Positions 5,116 to 5,178 of a DNA stretch of 5,178 bases are shown here, piece after piece. The stretch is from assembly GCA_905205085.1 (NCBI GenBank), contig CAJLCG010000127.1, positions 1 to 5,178 on the forward strand, in the 5' to 3' direction. The stretch is from an uncultured Oscillospiraceae bacterium (lineage in GTDB: Bacteria; Bacillota; Clostridia; Oscillospirales; Oscillospiraceae). Each line of letters begins with the position of its first letter. Within the stretch, counting starts at the first letter, position 1. The position numbers were made by a program, and so were the translations under genes. The notes under the pieces are model-generated. The model was not told where the DNA came from. It saw only the letters and a list, made by a program, of their open reading frames with translations, and ran no database searches.

Positions 5116-5178
5116 CTCATAGAAAAATATCTGACAGGCAATATTCCTTTACAGAGTGTTCAGGAAGCGGAGGAAGGC
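5116..5178. other. Intergenic tail with a possible Shine-Dalgarno site at the edge
   Basis: No gene or convincing promoter is visible here. The last 15 bases are purine-rich and contain GGAGGAAGG (5169-5177). That could be the ribosome binding site of a plus-strand gene starting just beyond the window, but nothing in view confirms it. Confidence 0.25.

Noticed and set aside
5131..5158. Promoter for a downstream gene (CTGACA with a spacer)
   Set aside because: No acceptable -10 hexamer occurs 15-19 bp downstream, and the window ends too soon to test it.

Overview
The window looks like an ordinary chromosomal segment from a Gram-positive bacterium of the Clostridia type. A member of the Oscillospiraceae (Flavonifractor/Pseudoflavonifractor-like gut anaerobes) is my best guess. 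This rests on purine-rich Shine-Dalgarno sites, consensus SigA-type promoters, strong intrinsic terminators, fairly GC-rich coding sequence with AT-rich intergenic regions, and clostridial flavour in the proteins. The species assignment is inference only.

Layout. The left edge holds a minus-strand tRNA-Pro(UGG), cut by the window edge two bases before the end of its acceptor stem and discriminator. A short AT-rich intergenic region (about 72-217) separates it from a plus-strand trmB, the tRNA guanine-N7 methyltransferase gene. Two good divergent promoters in this gap appear to share one self-complementary -35 hexamer, TTGCAA, each with a 17-bp spacer. trmB ends at a clear rho-independent terminator (975-1011).

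Ten bases later begins a self-contained drug-efflux-type operon (1021-5115). It has a perfect-consensus promoter (TTGACA, 16 bp, TATAAT) and a tandem 14-bp palindromic operator covering the end of the -10 box and the start point. Three tightly overlapping genes follow: a MarR-family repressor and two half-size ABC exporter subunits. A 17-bp-stem terminator closes the operon. The two ABC subunits fit together as a heterodimeric type IV exporter. The first carries Walker B Asp-Asp, a Gln in the H-loop and an altered Walker A, but an intact ABC signature. The second has intact Walker A, Walker B and H-loop but an altered signature (LSQGQ). Every deviation therefore falls on one composite ATP site, leaving one degenerate and one consensus site, as in BmrCD, LmrCD and TM287/288.

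Likely working model: the MarR protein represses its own promoter through the tandem palindrome. An inducing ligand releases it, and the regulator and both pump halves are made together by translational coupling. The substrate cannot be read from the sequence. I found no mobile element, CRISPR array or clearly novel system. The interest lies in the compact regulatory architecture and the asymmetric ATPase.
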